The notes: a model not told the origin generated them from the letters alone. A stretch of DNA of 18,360 nt from CAYXZP01 sp964469485 (GCA_964469485.1 CAYXZP010000040.1:1-18360); one strand, 5' to 3'; counted from the first letter of the stretch, positions 6,153-15,321 are shown. Numbers and translations are program-made.

Positions 6153-9100
6153 ATGATCAAGTTGGTCCAGGTGTCGGTAACAACGTTGGCGCTCGTGCTG
6201 TTCTCTCTCGGGGGCACCGTCGCCGAGGCGCGCTGCATCGAGGGCGGTGGCGTATCGGAAATATCCGATTGCGTCGGTGCCGAGAAGGGACCCAAGGACT
6301 GCCTGGTGGCCTGGTCCATCAACTACGACGGTAACGGCGGGGCTCCGGTAAATCCCAAGAACGGGAAGAAGACCTCCAAGGTCGTTTGTCAGGACGGAGC
6401 TGCCTGCGACAGCGACGGCTATGTCAACGGCTCCTGTAGTTTTGCTGTCGGCGCCTGTGTCAACGCCGGCGACACCTGTGACGGTGCGGCACTGACCGAG
6501 CTTGTCATAAAGAAGCCTTCGGCCAAGGAGGTGACCAAGAAGTCCGCCAAGGCCCCGCACGCGGTGTACACCCGGCGCACCGTAGTGGCCGCGCTCACGG
6601 GTTTGATGGGTGATGCGGGCGAGGCCTGCACGGCCGATGACCTGCAGGTCAGCGTGCCGCTTCGTCCGACCAAGGGGACCTGTGCCAGCCCGGCCGGCGA
6701 AAAATGCGGGAGCGACCAGGACTGCGACGACTACTGTGTGATGAGTCACAAGAAGAACAAGGCGGTGGTCAAGGTCATCGTCAGTGACGGTGCCTCCAAG
6801 AAGGACGCCGACGCGCTCAAGTTCTTTTGTCTTCCCTCCGAAGGCGGCACCGCGCCGGGGGCCGAGGCTTTCCGCATAACCGACCCTGCCGACGTCATCG
6901 GCGGTCCGTTGGCGATGGGCCGCACGGGCGATTGGATGCTGCGCAATGGCAACATTCGCGTCACGGTGCGCGATGTCGGCCGCGCCCACTCCTTCATGCT
7001 TACCCATGGCGGTACCGTCCTCGATGCCGACCTGGTCCGTAGGGACGGCTCCGAGGACCGCGACAACTGGCTCGGCATACAGCCGCTCATACATATCTCG
7101 CAGACCCAGGGCACCGACGACATCTTCGTTCTCAATGACGGCTCCGACGGCAACCCGGCGATCCTCAGGACCAGCGGTCCCGACGACCTCTTCGACACGC
7201 TGCTGGCCGCCTATGCCCGCACAAGCGCGGACACCCAACCGATCACGGCCCTGCGCGAGCAGGTGCGGCTCGCTCATGGACAAGTGGGCGACGTATACGC
7301 CACGCTGTTGCCGATGCTGGNNNNNNNNNNGACACGCTCACGCCCGAGTTTGCGATATATTCGGCCGGCAACACGCTGAACATTCCGCCCGACACGATCG
7401 ACAACGACATGAACATCGGCCTGGTGACCGATTACATCATCCGGGCGGACACCAATTACGTTCAGGTGGCCACGACCGTCCACAACCTCGGCGACGAGGA
7501 TCTCGATCTGCTTATCGGCGACTATGTAAATCCGGGAGGCGAGGTCGACGCCTTCGGCCCCGGCCTCGGTTTCGGCGAACCGCTGCTGCGGCTGGGTGGC
7601 AACGGTGGCAGCAACCGTCCTCAGGGACTCGATTACCTGGCCTTCCAGGGCGTGGGTGACGCAAGAGGGGTGACCTATGGCCTCGTGTTCCCGCCCAGCG
7701 CCCTCACGGTCAACTTCGGCAACGTGGAGCCGGGAACCTACGACACCGGCATGTTCAGCCAGTCGGGCGTCTACGTGTGGGGCCACGGCCAGCACATGGT
7801 CGGTCTGCTCAACTCCCCGCCGGTCAACAAGCCGACGCCGCCCTTCAAGGTGCCGGCCGGCGGCGAGAACACGCTGAGGCGCTGGTTCGTGGTCGGCGAG
7901 ACGGTCGCCGACGTCACCACGGTGCGCGAGAGAAACTTCGGCAAGAAGCTCGGCGTGATACAGGGAACGGTCACTTCGGGTGGCCAACCCGTGGCCAATG
8001 CCGACGTGGCCTTCATCAAGACACCCGGCAACGCTTGCGGTTTTGCCGGCAGCTATAACTGCGCCAACGCCTACTCGGCGACACTGACCGACGAGCACGG
8101 TTTCTACCGCGCCTTCCTCCCGCAGGACAGCTACAGGGTCGGCGTTCGCGCCTCCGGCTATCCCTATGAGGGCGGCGGCGACTGGCCGACCGAACACTTG
8201 GTCAACCTCAGGCCCAACAAAACGGTCACGGTGGACGTGGCGCTGCCGGCCACGGGCACGCTGCGCGTGGTCTCGGTCGATCAGAACGGCGCTCCCCTGG
8301 CGGCCAAGACCTCCATCGTGGGGCACGCCAAGAGCCCTGACCCAGGCGTGATCGATTCCGTTGCCGGTTTCATCGACAACTTCGGGCGTTACTTCGGTTA
8401 CGATCCGGGCGAGAAGACCAGCGACACCTTCGGGCTTGCCGGTGTCCTGTTCTCGGACCACTCGGGCGATACCGGCGACATAGAGCTGGAGCCGGGCAGC
8501 TACCACGTGGTGGTGTCGCACGGCAACGAATACGATGTCCACTCCGAGCCTGTCACCATCGTGGCGGGACAGGCGACCACCATAAACGCGACCGTCAACC
8601 AGGTGATCGACAGCGCCGGGTTCGTTTCCATCGACACCCACGTGCATATGATCATGAGCCCGGACAGCGGCGTGACCAGGGAGAAACGGATCACGACGAT
8701 GCTTGCCGAGGGCGTGGACTTCTTCGTGCCGACCGATCACGATCAGGTCCACGACTTGGAGGACGATGTGGCGGCGATGGGGGCTTCAGCCCACGTCAAG
8801 ACCGCCCCCAGCGACGAGATCACCACCTTCACCTACGGGCACTTCAATGTCTGGCCGCTCGCGGTCGATGACAGCTCGATCATAGGTGGTGCGCTCGATT
8901 GGGGCCGTGGGCCGGGCTACCCGAGCGCGGGCGCTTACGACCTGTCGCCGGCCGAGATCTACGCGTCCTTCGACACGGCAAACCAGGTCATACAGATCAA
9001 CCACTTCAACAGTGGAGTGCTCGGACACTTCAACAACCTCGGCATAGACACGGTGGCTGTGCCACCGACCAGCACGCCGCACCTGTTCCGCTGCCACGGC

Positions 9101-10168
9101 GGTTTCTATGATGGACTTCCTTGCAACCGCCGGGTCTGCCTGGGCGGCAACAACGAAGGGGGCGATTGCAGCTCGGATGACGAATGCGGCGCCGGCGAGT
9201 GCCACGACCCGCCCTTCGGAAGGCATTGCGGGGGCGGTGACTGCACCGACGAGGCGGCCAACCTGAGTTCCTTCCTGCGCCTCGACCCGGCTATCACCAA
9301 TCTCTACGACGACGGCTACACGGCCTTGGAGGTATGGATCGAGAGCAACCGTGCGCAGATGGATCTGTTCCGGGGCGACAACCTCGGCGACTGGGCAGGC
9401 TTGCTTAACCAGGGCTCCTACAAGACCGGCATCGCCGACTCCGACACGCACCAACGCATCGGCGAGCAGGCCGGCGGACCCCGTACCTACGTGGCCTCGG
9501 CAACCGACGATCCGGCCAGCCTCGATCCTACGGTGTTGGCCCAGACCGTGAACGCGGGCCGGGCCTTCGGGAGCAACGGCCCTTTTGTTGAGGTGTCCTT
9601 GGTGGCCGGTGCCGGTGCCAACGCGGCCGGGCTCGGGCTCGGACAGTCGCTTAGCAGTGGGCCGGCCGCCGGCGGCGAGGCCACGCTCGGGATCGCCGTT
9701 TCCTCACCGGTGTGGGCCGAGTTCGACACCATCGAGGTCTACGCCAACTCAACACCGAACTGTCTGGCCGCGTACAATTACTTCGGCGGCTTGAACAGGG
9801 CCTGCACCATCGAGCCGAGTCATACGCTGGTGGCCGGCACCGACTTCACGGTCGGCCGCGGAACCGGTCAGCTGGGAGCCGGCGAGGTGCTTACTGCGAC
9901 CGCATCGGTGGGGGTCGCGGCCGGCGAAGATGCGTGGGTCCTGGTGGTGGTGCGAGGTACCGACGGCGTTTCCAGGCCGCTGTTCCCCATGCGCCCCAAG
10001 GACCTCGATGAGGCCGGCAACGCCACCCTGAACGGGCTCACGAACTTTGGCCAGCCGCTTCCCTGGAACCTCGGGGAGAACGGCGTGATGGCCATGGCCT
10101 TCACCAACCCCCTCTACATAGACGCTGAGGGCGACGGTGTTTGCGTGGGTGGCTCGGCCTGCCCCTGA
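6153..10168 (+). CDS. Secreted PHP-type metallohydrolase, CehA/McbA-like, multidomain (contains assembly gap)
   Basis: This very large exported protein has ~389 residues before and 945 after a 10-N gap at 7321-7330. A Sec signal (LALVLFSLGGTVAEA) is followed by a Cys-rich module (CDSDGYVNGSCSF, CGSDQDCDDYC). After the gap come a beta-rich region and a carboxypeptidase-regulatory-like domain (IQGTVTSGGQPVANADV, ~7957-8160). A second beta domain follows, and then the PHP hydrolase: DTHVHM (8633-8650), TDHD (8732-8743), INHFNSG (8996-9016) and ADSDTH (9434-9451), all putative metal ligands. A 51-residue insert with 8 Cys (9092-9244) splits this domain. Known CehA and McbA hydrolyse carbamate or amide bonds, but the substrate here cannot be inferred. 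The frame changes across the Ns (codons at 6153+3n before, 7331+3n after), so the gap is not truly 10 bases. An intrinsic terminator follows. Confidence 0.85.
7321..7330. other. Assembly gap (10 N)
   Basis: Ten undetermined bases lie inside the metallohydrolase gene. Coding continues on both sides in frames that differ by one, so the real missing length is not 10 and is probably a placeholder of unknown size. Confidence 0.98.
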
Positions 10169-10205
10169 GGGCCGGGCTTTGAAGGTCCGAGCGTATTGCT
10201 AGTAT

Positions 10206-10237
10206 GGCGGGCACCTTCGGGTGCCCGCCTTCTTTTT
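10206..10237 (+). terminator. Intrinsic terminator with UUCG tetraloop
   Basis: A perfect 10-bp stem (GGCGGGCACC at 10206-10215, GGTGCCCGCC at 10220-10229) closes a TTCG loop on a C-G pair, the especially stable cUUCGg form. It is followed by TTCTTTTT (10230-10237). It lies 38 bp after the metallohydrolase stop and ends only 6 bp before the next start codon. Confidence 0.9.
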
Positions 10238-10243
10238 ATCAAC

Positions 10244-11521
10244 ATGAAAGCGTTCAGGACCTCGGTAAGTGTGACCTTGGTGGCGCTGTTCGCGGGTCTC
10301 GCGATCGGGGTCGCTCCGGCCGTAGCCACCGAGTCCAAGACCTTCTTCGAGCTGCTCGAAAGGGCCTGGGCGGTGGGCGAGATCCGGCTGTCGGCGGCCA
10401 TCGAGCACCGCGGGGGACGCCTGCTGGTCTTTCCGGCCCACATCGTCGATCTGATCCACGCGCGGGTCGGCAAACCCCGGACCATCCTGGTGGTGCACGA
10501 ACACGCGGCCACCGGTGCCGAGCCGGTGTTCAAAGAGGGTGACCGCCTGCTGGCCGCCATCGGGATCCTCCCCGAACACTCCTATTGGCGGGACAACCTG
10601 CCGGCGACCAAACGCCACGAGATATTGGGCGGCCGTCGTTACGCCTTCAAGGACTCGGAACTGGACGGGGCCAAGGAGATGGCGCGGGCCTATACGGCGA
10701 CCCTGGACGACCAAATGCCGCTGCGCGCGCGCCGGCAGGCCAGCGTCATGGTCGAGGCACTGCTCTCGGATATCCCGGTGCTTGCCGAGGATGCCATGCG
10801 GACCCTCACGCGCGCACCCCGCTTGGCGCGCGATATCGATAAGGAGGCACAGGCCAGGCTCAGCGCATTTCTGGCCGACGAGAGCGCGGAGGCGGCCCTG
10901 CGCGGGCGGCTGGCACGGGCGGCAGGCGGTCAGGGCGCAGATGCTTTCGTGCCGGTGCTCGAGCAGCTGTCCCTGAAGGACGATGCGGTCGCGGCCCCGG
11001 CTCTCGCGGCCCTGGACGACCTCGGCAGGGAGCGTCCTACAACGCGGCTCACCGACCTGCTCGGCGCCGCAACGGCCGCGCTGCGCGTCTATGCAGCCGA
11101 GGCTCTCGGCAAGCGCGCGGCCGGCGATGCGCCGGCCCGTACGGCCGCCGTCACGCTCTTGTTGTCGGATGCGGAGATGGAAACCCGCTTGGCGGCGGCT
11201 CGTGGGCTCGGGGCATCGGGCAGTCCGGTCGCCATAGATGCTCTGGCCGCTGCCATGGACCGCGGTGACGGTGCAACTCGAACCGCGGCCATCGCGTTGG
11301 CGAAGATCGGCGGTCCCCGTGCCCACACGCTGCTCAAGCAGGCCATAACCGGCGGTGCGCCCGAGACAATGGTCGCCGCGGTCATGGCGATGGTCCAGTT
11401 GCGCGACGAGTGCGAAGGTTGCCTGGCCTTCCTTGCCGAGCAGCACCGCAATCACGACGAGCAGGCGGTCCGCGAAACGATCGCGGTCATGCTCGAACTC
11501 CACAAGAAGCACGAGCACTGA
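10244..11521 (+). CDS. Exported HEAT-repeat protein, function unknown
   Basis: This 425-aa protein has a Sec signal peptide (VTLVALFAGLAIGVAPAVA, likely cleaved after AVA near residue 30), so it is probably periplasmic or secreted. Residues ~30-165 form a domain I do not recognise (FFELLERAWAVGEI, RTILVVHEHAATG, FKEGDRLLAAIG). From about residue 180 to the end the sequence is a series of alpha-helical HEAT-like repeats (for example VYAAEALGKRA, TRLAAARGLGASGSPVAIDALAAAM, TAAIALAKIGGPRAHTLLKQA), a scaffold usually used for protein binding. ATG 10244 is chosen because it opens directly on the signal peptide. A TTG at 10196 would place the terminator hairpin inside the coding sequence. No Shine-Dalgarno is visible between terminator and ATG. 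The stop overlaps the next start (TGATG). Confidence 0.78.
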   Translation: MKAFRTSVSVTLVALFAGLAIGVAPAVATESKTFFELLERAWAVGEIRLSAAIEHRGGRLLVFPAHIVDLIHARVGKPRTILVVHEHAATGAEPVFKEGDRLLAAIGILPEHSYWRDNLPATKRHEILGGRRYAFKDSELDGAKEMARAYTATLDDQMPLRARRQASVMVEALLSDIPVLAEDAMRTLTRAPRLARDIDKEAQARLSAFLADESAEAALRGRLARAAGGQGADAFVPVLEQLSLKDDAVAAPALAALDDLGRERPTTRLTDLLGAATAALRVYAAEALGKRAAGDAPARTAAVTLLLSDAEMETRLAAARGLGASGSPVAIDALAAAMDRGDGATRTAAIALAKIGGPRAHTLLKQAITGGAPETMVAAVMAMVQLRDECEGCLAFLAEQHRNHDEQAVRETIAVMLELHKKHEH

Positions 11522-12789
11522 TGGCCGTGTCGTTGCGCGCTCGCGCGATCGCCGTCGTCCTGGTGACGCTGCCGGCCGCCATGGCCGCGGCGGACGTAAA
11601 GCCCGGCGACATCATCTCGAAGACCAACATGGAAAAAGCCGCCGAGTACCTTCACCCCGGGCTTTCCTGGTGCCTGGAACACGGGCTGGTCATGGACATA
11701 GTCCCGTACCGGGGCGTCACATATCCTCCGGTCTATCAGCGCGCGACCGAGCAGTACCAGGCCCAGGTCGAGATCTCGGCCGACTCGCGCCGGCTCGAGA
11801 ACTATGTGGCCGGACAACCCTTCGCCGAGCTCGACCCCTCCGACCCGCAGGTGGCCGAGAAGATCATGTGGAATTACTACTACAACCCTTACCTCACCGA
11901 TGACTTCACGATCCGTTACTTCGACGCCGACACCGGGCCAATCACGCCGCGGGGAATGCGTATAGAGCGACATTTCGTGCTCGAGCATCTGAGACGCCTC
12001 ATGTACAACGGGCGGGTCCACGTAGAGCCTCACCCCGAGTTTTTCGACAACCCCGAGAGTTACCGCTACCGGGAGTCGCTGCATCCCGTGCTCGAGCCCT
12101 TCGATCTCAAGGGGATCGGCTCGTCGATGGCCCGCTACCTCGACCCCGAGCGGCAGGACGACACCTGGCTCTATATCCCGCAAATAAGGAGGGTTCGCCG
12201 GCTGTCGTCGGCGCAACGCTCGGACGCGCTGTTCGGTCAGGACATAGACATGGACAGTTACGGGGGTTACTCGGGCAATCCGGCATGGTTCGATTGGCGG
12301 CTTCTCGGCGAGCGAACGCTTTTGGCGGCCGTCCACGGCAAACGCTGGCCGGCCCACTGGTGCCCGGGCGAGGGCGACTTCGTGTTCTGTGACGCCTGGG
12401 AGAAGCGTGAGGTTTGGGTGATAGAAGGGCGTGCGCAATATCCCCAGTACGCATACGGCAAGCGCATCCTGTTCATCGACAAGGAGGCCTTCTACACGCC
12501 GTCAACCGACATATACGACCGCGGCATGGAGCTGTGGAAGATCTGGATCAACGGCATCAACGTCGGCTACAAGCCTTTTCCCGAGGCCAAGGTCTCGGTA
12601 TACGACTACGAGACCGGCTTCATACCGAATATCACCATGGTGGACATGCAACTCGAACACGCCACGCGGGCGGCTTTGCCCAGCCACGAGTTTCCTGATG
12701 AAGAAGGCTGGTACTGGAACATGGGTCCCAAGGTCGGGCTGGAGCCGGATTTTTTCACCGTGGCCGAATTGATACGGGGCGGCCGCTGA
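11521..12789 (+). CDS. DUF1329 family exported protein (outer-membrane lipoprotein-sorting-like)
   Basis: This 422-aa protein has a Sec signal (AIAVVLVTLPAAMAAADV) and should act in the periplasm or at the outer membrane. The diagnostic DUF1329 core is DDTWLYIPQIRRVRRLSSAQRSDALFGQDIDMDSYGGYSGNPAWFDWRLLGER (about residues 217-269). Other family features are LKPGD-like VKPGDIISKTN at the N terminus and the C-terminal VDMQLEHATRAALPS. The family resembles LolA-type sorting proteins and is often found with lipid- or steroid-handling and RND-type genes, but its biochemical role is not established. The start ATG shares its A with the TGA of the HEAT gene, so the two are translationally coupled and probably act together. 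No lipobox is seen. Confidence 0.85.
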   Translation: MAVSLRARAIAVVLVTLPAAMAAADVKPGDIISKTNMEKAAEYLHPGLSWCLEHGLVMDIVPYRGVTYPPVYQRATEQYQAQVEISADSRRLENYVAGQPFAELDPSDPQVAEKIMWNYYYNPYLTDDFTIRYFDADTGPITPRGMRIERHFVLEHLRRLMYNGRVHVEPHPEFFDNPESYRYRESLHPVLEPFDLKGIGSSMARYLDPERQDDTWLYIPQIRRVRRLSSAQRSDALFGQDIDMDSYGGYSGNPAWFDWRLLGERTLLAAVHGKRWPAHWCPGEGDFVFCDAWEKREVWVIEGRAQYPQYAYGKRILFIDKEAFYTPSTDIYDRGMELWKIWINGINVGYKPFPEAKVSVYDYETGFIPNITMVDMQLEHATRAALPSHEFPDEEGWYWNMGPKVGLEPDFFTVAELIRGGR

Positions 12790-12793
12790 GCAA

Positions 12794-12813
12794 GCCCGCC
12801 ACAGACGGCGGGC
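12794..12813 (+). repeat. Hairpin between the DUF1329 gene and rnhB
   Basis: GCCCGCC (12794-12800) and GGCGGGC (12807-12813) form a perfect 7-bp stem with a 6-nt loop, starting 5 bp after the upstream stop. No T-run follows. It may lower read-through, protect the upstream mRNA, or affect rnhB translation. Confidence 0.5.
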
Positions 12814-12833
12814 CGCAACGGCACGCCGAGGAG

Positions 12834-13439
12834 ATGCTCCGTCTCGAGCGTCTGCTCTGGGACCTCGGCTACACGCGCGTGGCCGGGGTCGACGAGGTCG
12901 GGCTCGGGCCGCTGGCCGGCCCGGTCGTGGCCGCGGCCGTCGTCTTTCCTCCCGCTCCCGAGGCCTTGGCGGTCGCCGACTCCAAACGCCTTAGCCCCAA
13001 GATCCGCGAACGGCTCGAGGCCGAGATACGGCGAACGGCTTCCGAGGTCTCGCTCGGCATGGTCGAGGTTGCCGAAATAGAGCGGGCCGGCATACGCGAG
13101 GCCGGCCTCGAGGCCATGCGGCGGGCCGTCGTCGGTCTGAAACGGCCGGCCGATTACCTGCTCGTCGACGCCCGCCACGTGCCCGGCGTAACCGTGGCGC
13201 AGAGTTCCTACGTTGGGGCGGACTCCTTTGTATACTCTGTGGCCGCTGCGTCGATCATAGCCAAGGTGCATCGCGATGCGCTCATGCGGGCCCTCGACGA
13301 ACGTTTTCCCGGCTACGGCTTCGACCGGCACATGGGCTACGGTACGGTCGCTCACATGGAAGCCCTGTCCAGGCTCGGACCCTGCGAGATCCACCGTCGT
13401 GGCTTCGCGCCCGTAAGACGCTTGCTCGAAGCACAGTGA
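12834..13439 (+). CDS. rnhB: Ribonuclease HII
   Basis: This 201-aa cytoplasmic enzyme cleaves RNA in RNA/DNA hybrids and at single ribonucleotides in DNA. The catalytic acids are visible: D20 and E21 (GVDEVG), D112 (LLVDA) and D148 (VHRD). Family motifs DSKRLSPKIRERL (49-61), SVAAASIIAKV (135-145) and YGFDRHMGYGT (161-171) are present. The substrate-contact motif, normally GRG directly after DEV, reads G23-L24-G25 here, so the usual Arg is replaced by Leu. ATG 12834 directly abuts a GAGGAG (12828-12833), too close to serve as a normal ribosome site; a slightly earlier non-ATG start cannot be excluded. The stop overlaps the next gene's GTG (GTGA). Confidence 0.93.
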   Translation: MLRLERLLWDLGYTRVAGVDEVGLGPLAGPVVAAAVVFPPAPEALAVADSKRLSPKIRERLEAEIRRTASEVSLGMVEVAEIERAGIREAGLEAMRRAVVGLKRPADYLLVDARHVPGVTVAQSSYVGADSFVYSVAAASIIAKVHRDALMRALDERFPGYGFDRHMGYGTVAHMEALSRLGPCEIHRRGFAPVRRLLEAQ

Positions 13440-14638
13440 AGGGAAACGGGCTGCTAGTCGCGATCGCGGGCGGGGTCCTGGGCGGCGGTCTGCTCGGCTG
13501 GCTCGCCCCCGAGGAGGCGACCTCCCTTGCCTGGCTGGGCGATCTCTTCCTCAACGCGCTCAAGGCCCTGGTGCTGCCCCTGGTCTTCTGTTCGATGATA
13601 GACGCCGTGGCCGGAATGGCCGGCCGTGGCGGGCTCGGGCGCATCTCCCGTTTGGCGCTCGGTTACTACGTCGTTACCACTCTTCTCGCCGTTGTCCTCG
13701 GGCTCGTGCTGGTGAGCGTCATCCGGCCGGGTGCGGGAGTGGAGTTGGCGGCGGGTGCCGTCGTCGAAACCCCCGCGAGCTTCAGCCTGGGCGCTCTTGC
13801 GCGCAGCCTAGTCGCGCCCAACCTCTTCGAGGCCGCAGTCCTTTTCCAAGTGCTTCCCATCCTCGTGTTCGGGCTGGCCCTGGGCGCCGCTCTCGGCGTG
13901 GCCGGCGAGGCAGCCGGCACCGCGATCGCCTTTTTCCGTGGCTGCAACGTGGCGATGCTGCGGTTGGTCAATTGGCTCATGTGGACGGCTCCGGTGGGAG
14001 TGGGGGCTTTGATCGCGGCACGGCTCGGCGCTGCCGGCGGCGGCGCGGCCTTTGCGGCCGAAGTGGCCGCTATCGGCTATTACTGCCTGACCGTCATAGC
14101 GGGCCTCACCATACACGCCGTTGTCGTCCTGCCGCTGATACTACGGCTCTTTACCGGCCGTTCGCCCTGGACCTACGGTCGCAACCTGGCAGAGGCTCTC
14201 ATGACGGCCTTCTCTACGGCTTCCTCCTCGGCCACGCTCGCCGTCACCATGCGCCTGTCCGAGCAGCGCAACCGCATACCCGAGGCCTGCTCTCGTTTCG
14301 TTCTGCCCTTGGGCGCCACGATCAACATGGATGGCACCGCGCTCTACGAAGCCGTGGCGGCGATGTTCATCGCCCAAGCCTGGGGTATCGAACTGTCATT
14401 GGGCTCACAGATCATCGTGGTCGTGACCGCGACCCTGGCGTCGATCGGTGCGGCGGGCATCCCGCAAGCCGGTCTGGTCACGATGGTCATCGTGCTCGAG
14501 GCCGTCGGCCTTCCGCTCGAAGGGATAGCCGCGATCCTGGCGGTCGATTGGTTCCTCGATCGTTGCCGTACTACGGTCAACGTTTGGGGCGACGCCGTTG
14601 CGGCCGCGGTCGTGGACTCGAGAACCGGGCCGCACTGA
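13436..14638 (+). CDS. Dicarboxylate/acidic amino acid:cation symporter (DAACS family)
   Basis: This is a 400-aa inner-membrane transporter of the GltP/GltPh/DctA type, importing acidic amino acids or C4-dicarboxylates with Na+ or H+. It shows the serine-rich hairpin AFSTASSSATLAVTM, the cation-site motif NMDGTALYEAVAAMFIAQ, the second hairpin GAAGIPQAGLVTMVIVLEAVGLP, and helix 8 DWFLDRCRTTVNVWGD (from about 14545). In the last, the spacing of D, D, R, T, N, D matches the substrate- and sodium-binding residues of GltPh (D390, D394, R397, T398, N401, D405). The Arg favours acidic rather than neutral substrates. The GTG start at 13436 overlaps the rnhB stop, so the two are translationally coupled. 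Glutamate, aspartate and dicarboxylate cannot be separated from sequence alone. Confidence 0.92.
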   Translation: MKGNGLLVAIAGGVLGGGLLGWLAPEEATSLAWLGDLFLNALKALVLPLVFCSMIDAVAGMAGRGGLGRISRLALGYYVVTTLLAVVLGLVLVSVIRPGAGVELAAGAVVETPASFSLGALARSLVAPNLFEAAVLFQVLPILVFGLALGAALGVAGEAAGTAIAFFRGCNVAMLRLVNWLMWTAPVGVGALIAARLGAAGGGAAFAAEVAAIGYYCLTVIAGLTIHAVVVLPLILRLFTGRSPWTYGRNLAEALMTAFSTASSSATLAVTMRLSEQRNRIPEACSRFVLPLGATINMDGTALYEAVAAMFIAQAWGIELSLGSQIIVVVTATLASIGAAGIPQAGLVTMVIVLEAVGLPLEGIAAILAVDWFLDRCRTTVNVWGDAVAAAVVDSRTGPH

Positions 14639-14648
14639 CTTTGTCGCG

Positions 14649-14677
14649 TTGCACCCGGCCCGGGATTGGTTTAGCTT
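14649..14677 (+). promoter_or_regulatory. Promoter placed for a leaderless GST-like mRNA
   Basis: TTGCAC (14649-14654) and TAGCTT (14672-14677) have a 17-bp spacer. The -10 box ends 6 nt before the ATG at 14684, so the A of ATG would be the transcription start. No Shine-Dalgarno is present. Confidence 0.45.
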
Positions 14678-14683
14678 GCGCGG

Positions 14684-15295
14684 ATGGTTCTCTATGATCA
14701 CCCCGACTGTCCGTACGCCAAGAAGGTGCGGATCGTGCTTGCCGAGAAGGACCTGACCTTCGAGACCCGCGTGGTCGATCTGGCCGCCGGCGAGCACCAC
14801 GACAAGGAGTTCCTTCGCTTGAACCCCTTCGGCAAGGTGCCGGTCCTGGTCGACGAGGGCGTGGTGGTCTACGACTCCACCATCATCAACGAGTACCTGA
14901 ACGACGAGTATCCTCACCCCCCGCTTCTTCCCGAGGATTCTTCCGAAAGGGCGCAGACCCGTATCCTGGGGGATTTTGCCGACCACGCGTTCACGCTGCC
15001 GGCCATGGCGCTGGAGCGCGAACTGGCCAGGCGCGCCAACGAACGTGACGACCGACGTATGGCCTCCGGACGGGAGGTGCTGACGAAGACACTGGCCATG
15101 CTAGAGAAAAGGCTCGACGGTAATGAATATGTGACCGGCGAGTTCTCTCTTGCCGACGCGGCCTTCGCCCCCACGGCGCTGGCGCTCAACAAGCTCGGGA
15201 TAAAGATCGATGCCACGGTGCCAAACGTACGGGCGTGGGTGGCGCGTCTCACCGAGCGTCCCAGCGTTGGTCCCGTGGTACGCCTGGTAGCCTGA
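14684..15295 (+). CDS. Glutathione S-transferase family protein
   Basis: This 203-aa cytoplasmic protein has a thioredoxin-fold N-terminal domain (YDHPDCPYAKKVRIVLAEK, then NPFGKVPVLVDEGVVVYDSTIINEYL with the cis-proline and the DS glutathione-contact pair) and an all-helical C-terminal domain ending in EFSLADAAFAPTALALNKLG, the usual N-capping box region. C9 in CPYA sits where bacterial GST and SspA-like proteins have their active or vestigial cysteine. Substrates cannot be assigned: it could be a GST with thiol-transferase activity or a stringent-starvation-type regulator. The start ATG has no ribosome-binding site but a well-spaced promoter directly upstream. Nothing links it functionally to its neighbours. 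Confidence 0.87.
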   Translation: MVLYDHPDCPYAKKVRIVLAEKDLTFETRVVDLAAGEHHDKEFLRLNPFGKVPVLVDEGVVVYDSTIINEYLNDEYPHPPLLPEDSSERAQTRILGDFADHAFTLPAMALERELARRANERDDRRMASGREVLTKTLAMLEKRLDGNEYVTGEFSLADAAFAPTALALNKLGIKIDATVPNVRAWVARLTERPSVGPVVRLVA

Positions 15296-15321
15296 CGGGG
15301 CGCCTACCGGCGGCTGCTCCG

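Noticed and set aside
4564..6156. A 530-codon + strand frame overlapping apt and the FrhB-like gene
   Set aside because: It is Arg/Pro/Gly-rich and out of frame with two recognisable genes. It is a shadow frame.
6153..7379. Treating the part before the N gap as a complete 408-aa protein
   Set aside because: The last residues come from reading through Ns into the wrong frame, and the domain clearly continues after the gap in another frame.
7274..8752. A 492-codon open frame on the minus strand opposite the metallohydrolase
   Set aside because: It crosses the N gap and mirrors a well-supported coding region with clear motifs on the + strand. The translation shows no family features.
10196..10243. 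Extended HEAT-protein start at TTG 10196
   Set aside because: It would translate the UUCG terminator hairpin and put 16 unlikely residues before an otherwise normal signal peptide.
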